Source of the DNA: Candidatus Gastranaerophilales bacterium
GTDB taxonomy: Bacteria; Cyanobacteriota; Vampirovibrionia; Gastranaerophilales; Gastranaerophilaceae
DNA length: 15,090 bases
NCBI GenBank assembly: GCA_947632315.1
Contig: CANROV010000032.1
Location: 1 to 15,090, forward strand
Reading direction: 5' to 3'
The position numbers and the translations under genes were made by a program. Positions within the stretch are counted from its first letter, which is position 1, and each line of letters begins with the position of its first letter. Shown here piece after piece: positions 13,202 through 15,090 of this stretch. The notes below the pieces were generated by a model. It saw only the letters and a list, made by a program, of their open reading frames with translations. It ran no database searches and was not told the origin of the DNA.

Positions 13202-15090
13202 ATGAATAAGTTAAATATTAATAAGATAATTGAAAATTTAAAATCCCCGAAAGTTATTGTAAATGTGCTTTTAGTTGTTGCTTTTGCATTAATCTTTACG
13301 GGAATACTTGTTTCTAAATACTTCTTTTTTCAAACTATTGTAGATTCGGATAATAAAAGTAAGGTTTTAGTTGTCGCTTCAAAAAGTATCGAAGTTGAAG
13401 ATACCGTTAAAACCGAAAAAAGAAGAAGAGAAGTTGCAAGAAAAGTTAATCCTATTTATTCTCCTGCTGACGGTACTTATATTATCAATAATTTAAAAGA
13501 ATTAGAAAATGATATTCTTGATATAAAAAACAGTGATTCTCATGAAGTTGATAAACATAATGATTTGGATATTTTATTTGATATATCTGATACTGCTGAT
13601 AAAAATTTTGTTATTTCTTATTTTATTCATTCAAACGAAGAAGTTTTAAATGATTTATTTATATCAGCAGAAAACACTCTTACTTCTGTTCTTAATGAGG
13701 GAATTACGGAGAATGATTTTGCTGAAAATTCGCTTGCTAAGATTATTAGAAGGAATATTGATACAAGTACTACAAATAATCAAATAAAAGTTATTACTGC
13801 TTTGTTAGAGCAGGTTATTGTTCCTAATATGATTTTAAATGAAGAAGCAACCGAGATAGCAAGGAAAAATGCCAGAGATATGGTTGCTCCTATAATGGTT
13901 AAATTCAATAAAGGTGATACTATTGTTAAAGCAGGTGAACCTATTACTCAAGTTAAAAAAGAAGCTTTAAGTAAAATCGGCTATAACATATTAAAGATTA
14001 ATAAAGTCGGTATTTTAGGCATTCTTTGTTTGGTTTGTATCAGTATATTTACCGCTTATTATTATTTGAAATTTTTTGAACCTAAAATGGTTGACAGGCG
14101 TCATTTGCTTATTGCAGGTTCTCTTTCTATTGTTATGTCATTGTTGGCGGTTTTGCTTCCTGCAAATTGGTCTGTTTTCCTTTTGCCTTTTCCCTTCTTT
14201 ACAATATTATTATCTGTTTTTTTAAATCCGAGAACTTCTTTTTTCATGACTGTAACGTTATTGACAATATTAACGTTATCATTACAGTTCTCTGCTCTAT
14301 CAATGTCTGTATTTATTTTATCTATTATTGTTACAACTATAGGAATGACAAAGATAAAGTATTCAAGAAGGTTTGATTTAATAAAAGTAGGGGCTTATAC
14401 TTCACTTGCTATGGCGCTAATCATTTTATGCGTTTATTATGACTTAGGGTTCCAAAAACTTTTTAAAGATATGATGGCAGGTGTTTTAAACGGTTTATTT
14501 TCCGGCGTATTGGCACTTGGTATGATTCCTATACTGGAAAATGTTTTCAAAGTTATTACTGAATTTGGACTTGCAGAATTAGGTGATTATAATCAACCGC
14601 TTCTTAAAAAACTTCATGAAGCTGCACCCGGTACTTTTGAACATAGTTTAAGGGTATCTAATCTTGCAGAATCTGCTGCTGAAGCTATTGGGGCTGATCC
14701 TATTTTGGCAAGAGTCGGTTCTTTATATCATGATGTAGGGAAAATTGTAAGACCGTTATTTTTTGTTGAAAATCAAACTTACAGTGTTATAGAAAATCCG
14801 CATGAAAAACTTACTCCCCGTTCAAGTAAGATGATTATTACTTCTCATACTAAATACGGTTTAACTTTAGCGAAAGAATATCATATTCCGCAAGTTATAC
14901 AAGATTTTATTATTCAGCATCACGGTGATTCATTGGCAAGTTATTTCTATAATCAAGCGGTTCAGGAGGAAGGAGCCGAAAATGTTAAAGAAGAGCAATT
15001 TAGATATAACGGGCCTAAACCTAACACTAAAGAAACTGCTATTTTAATGATTGCCGATGCTGTTGAATCAGCTTCAAGAACTTTAAAAGA
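13202..15090 (+). CDS. pgpH: 7TM-HD family c-di-AMP phosphodiesterase PgpH (3' end cut off)
   Basis: The frame is open from ATG 13202 to the end of the window (629 full codons), so the stop lies outside. Family members cleave the second messenger c-di-AMP and so help control osmolyte balance and cell wall state. Residues about 20-42 are the first TM helix. Residues about 45-265 form the extracellular 7TMR-HDED domain. A bundle of further TM helices follows (about 269-450). The cytoplasmic HD domain has EAAPGTFEHSLRV (H481), ARVGSLYHDVGKI (H510, D511), FFVENQ, TSHTKYG (H549), QHHGD (H573, H574) and ILMIADAVESA (D619). These are the metal-binding residues, all intact. No strong Shine-Dalgarno is seen. 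In many genomes ybeY follows pgpH, so it may lie just outside the window. Confidence 0.95.
   Translation, partial: MNKLNINKIIENLKSPKVIVNVLLVVAFALIFTGILVSKYFFFQTIVDSDNKSKVLVVASKSIEVEDTVKTEKRRREVARKVNPIYSPADGTYIINNLKELENDILDIKNSDSHEVDKHNDLDILFDISDTADKNFVISYFIHSNEEVLNDLFISAENTLTSVLNEGITENDFAENSLAKIIRRNIDTSTTNNQIKVITALLEQVIVPNMILNEEATEIARKNARDMVAPIMVKFNKGDTIVKAGEPITQVKKEALSKIGYNILKINKVGILGILCLVCISIFTAYYYLKFFEPKMVDRRHLLIAGSLSIVMSLLAVLLPANWSVFLLPFPFFTILLSVFLNPRTSFFMTVTLLTILTLSLQFSALSMSVFILSIIVTTIGMTKIKYSRRFDLIKVGAYTSLAMALIILCVYYDLGFQKLFKDMMAGVLNGLFSGVLALGMIPILENVFKVITEFGLAELGDYNQPLLKKLHEAAPGTFEHSLRVSNLAESAAEAIGADPILARVGSLYHDVGKIVRPLFFVENQTYSVIENPHEKLTPRSSKMIITSHTKYGLTLAKEYHIPQVIQDFIIQHHGDSLASYFYNQAVQEEGAENVKEEQFRYNGPKPNTKETAILMIADAVESASRTLK

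Noticed and set aside
14167..14376. Small hydrophobic frame inside pgpH
   Set aside because: It overlaps the membrane segments of pgpH in another frame; the pgpH frame is supported by complete HD motifs.

Overview
This window comes from a chromosome of very low G+C content (about 30% by eye), with dense bacterial genes and short gaps. Two lines of evidence point to a two-membrane (diderm) bacterium: a very long AsmA/TamB-superfamily protein, and several secreted helical proteins of the Spy/CpxP (LTxxQ) type. Other genes are SecF, a PilMN/PilO pilus module, a short sigma-70 factor, RsfS, and a 7TM-HD (PgpH-type) c-di-AMP phosphodiesterase. This mix, with the base composition, would fit an uncultured Gastranaerophilales/Melainabacteria-like relative of Cyanobacteria. 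That assignment is inference from gene content only. No tRNA, rRNA, CRISPR array, insertion sequence or phage gene was seen, and no gap between genes exceeds about 150 bases.

Layout. 1-1120 (+): the 3' part of secF, followed 2 bases later by a small HTH plus zinc-ribbon protein. 1125-3384 (-): a convergent two-gene pilus operon, a fused pilM-pilN followed by pilO. 3535-5782 (+): housekeeping genes rlmB (rRNA 2'-O-methyltransferase), a primary-type sigma-70 factor and rsfS. 5879-6807 (+): two small exported helical proteins, the first of LTxxQ type. 6876-8552 (+): a tight operon of a zinc-binding anti-sigma factor, an ECF sigma factor and a His/Cys-rich LTxxQ periplasmic protein, ending at a strong bidirectional terminator (8557-8590). 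8589-13094 (-): a 1501-residue AsmA-like protein. 13202-15090 (+): divergent pgpH, cut by the window end.

How the genes fit together. The most system-like block is 5879-8552. It combines membrane-tethered anti-sigma control, an ECF sigma factor, a candidate self-recognised ECF promoter (6827-6851) and periplasmic LTxxQ proteins whose paired motifs both lie exactly 80 residues apart. This resembles the logic of metal or envelope-stress systems such as CnrYXH, but with its own gene order and a cysteine-cluster tail on the candidate sensor. Other points of interest: SecF has Asn where E. coli SecF has the proton-pathway Asp213; the pilus platform protein has a GspL-like fused architecture with degenerate nucleotide-binding motifs; and the AsmA-like gene appears to have a leaderless or near-leaderless promoter back to back with that of pgpH.
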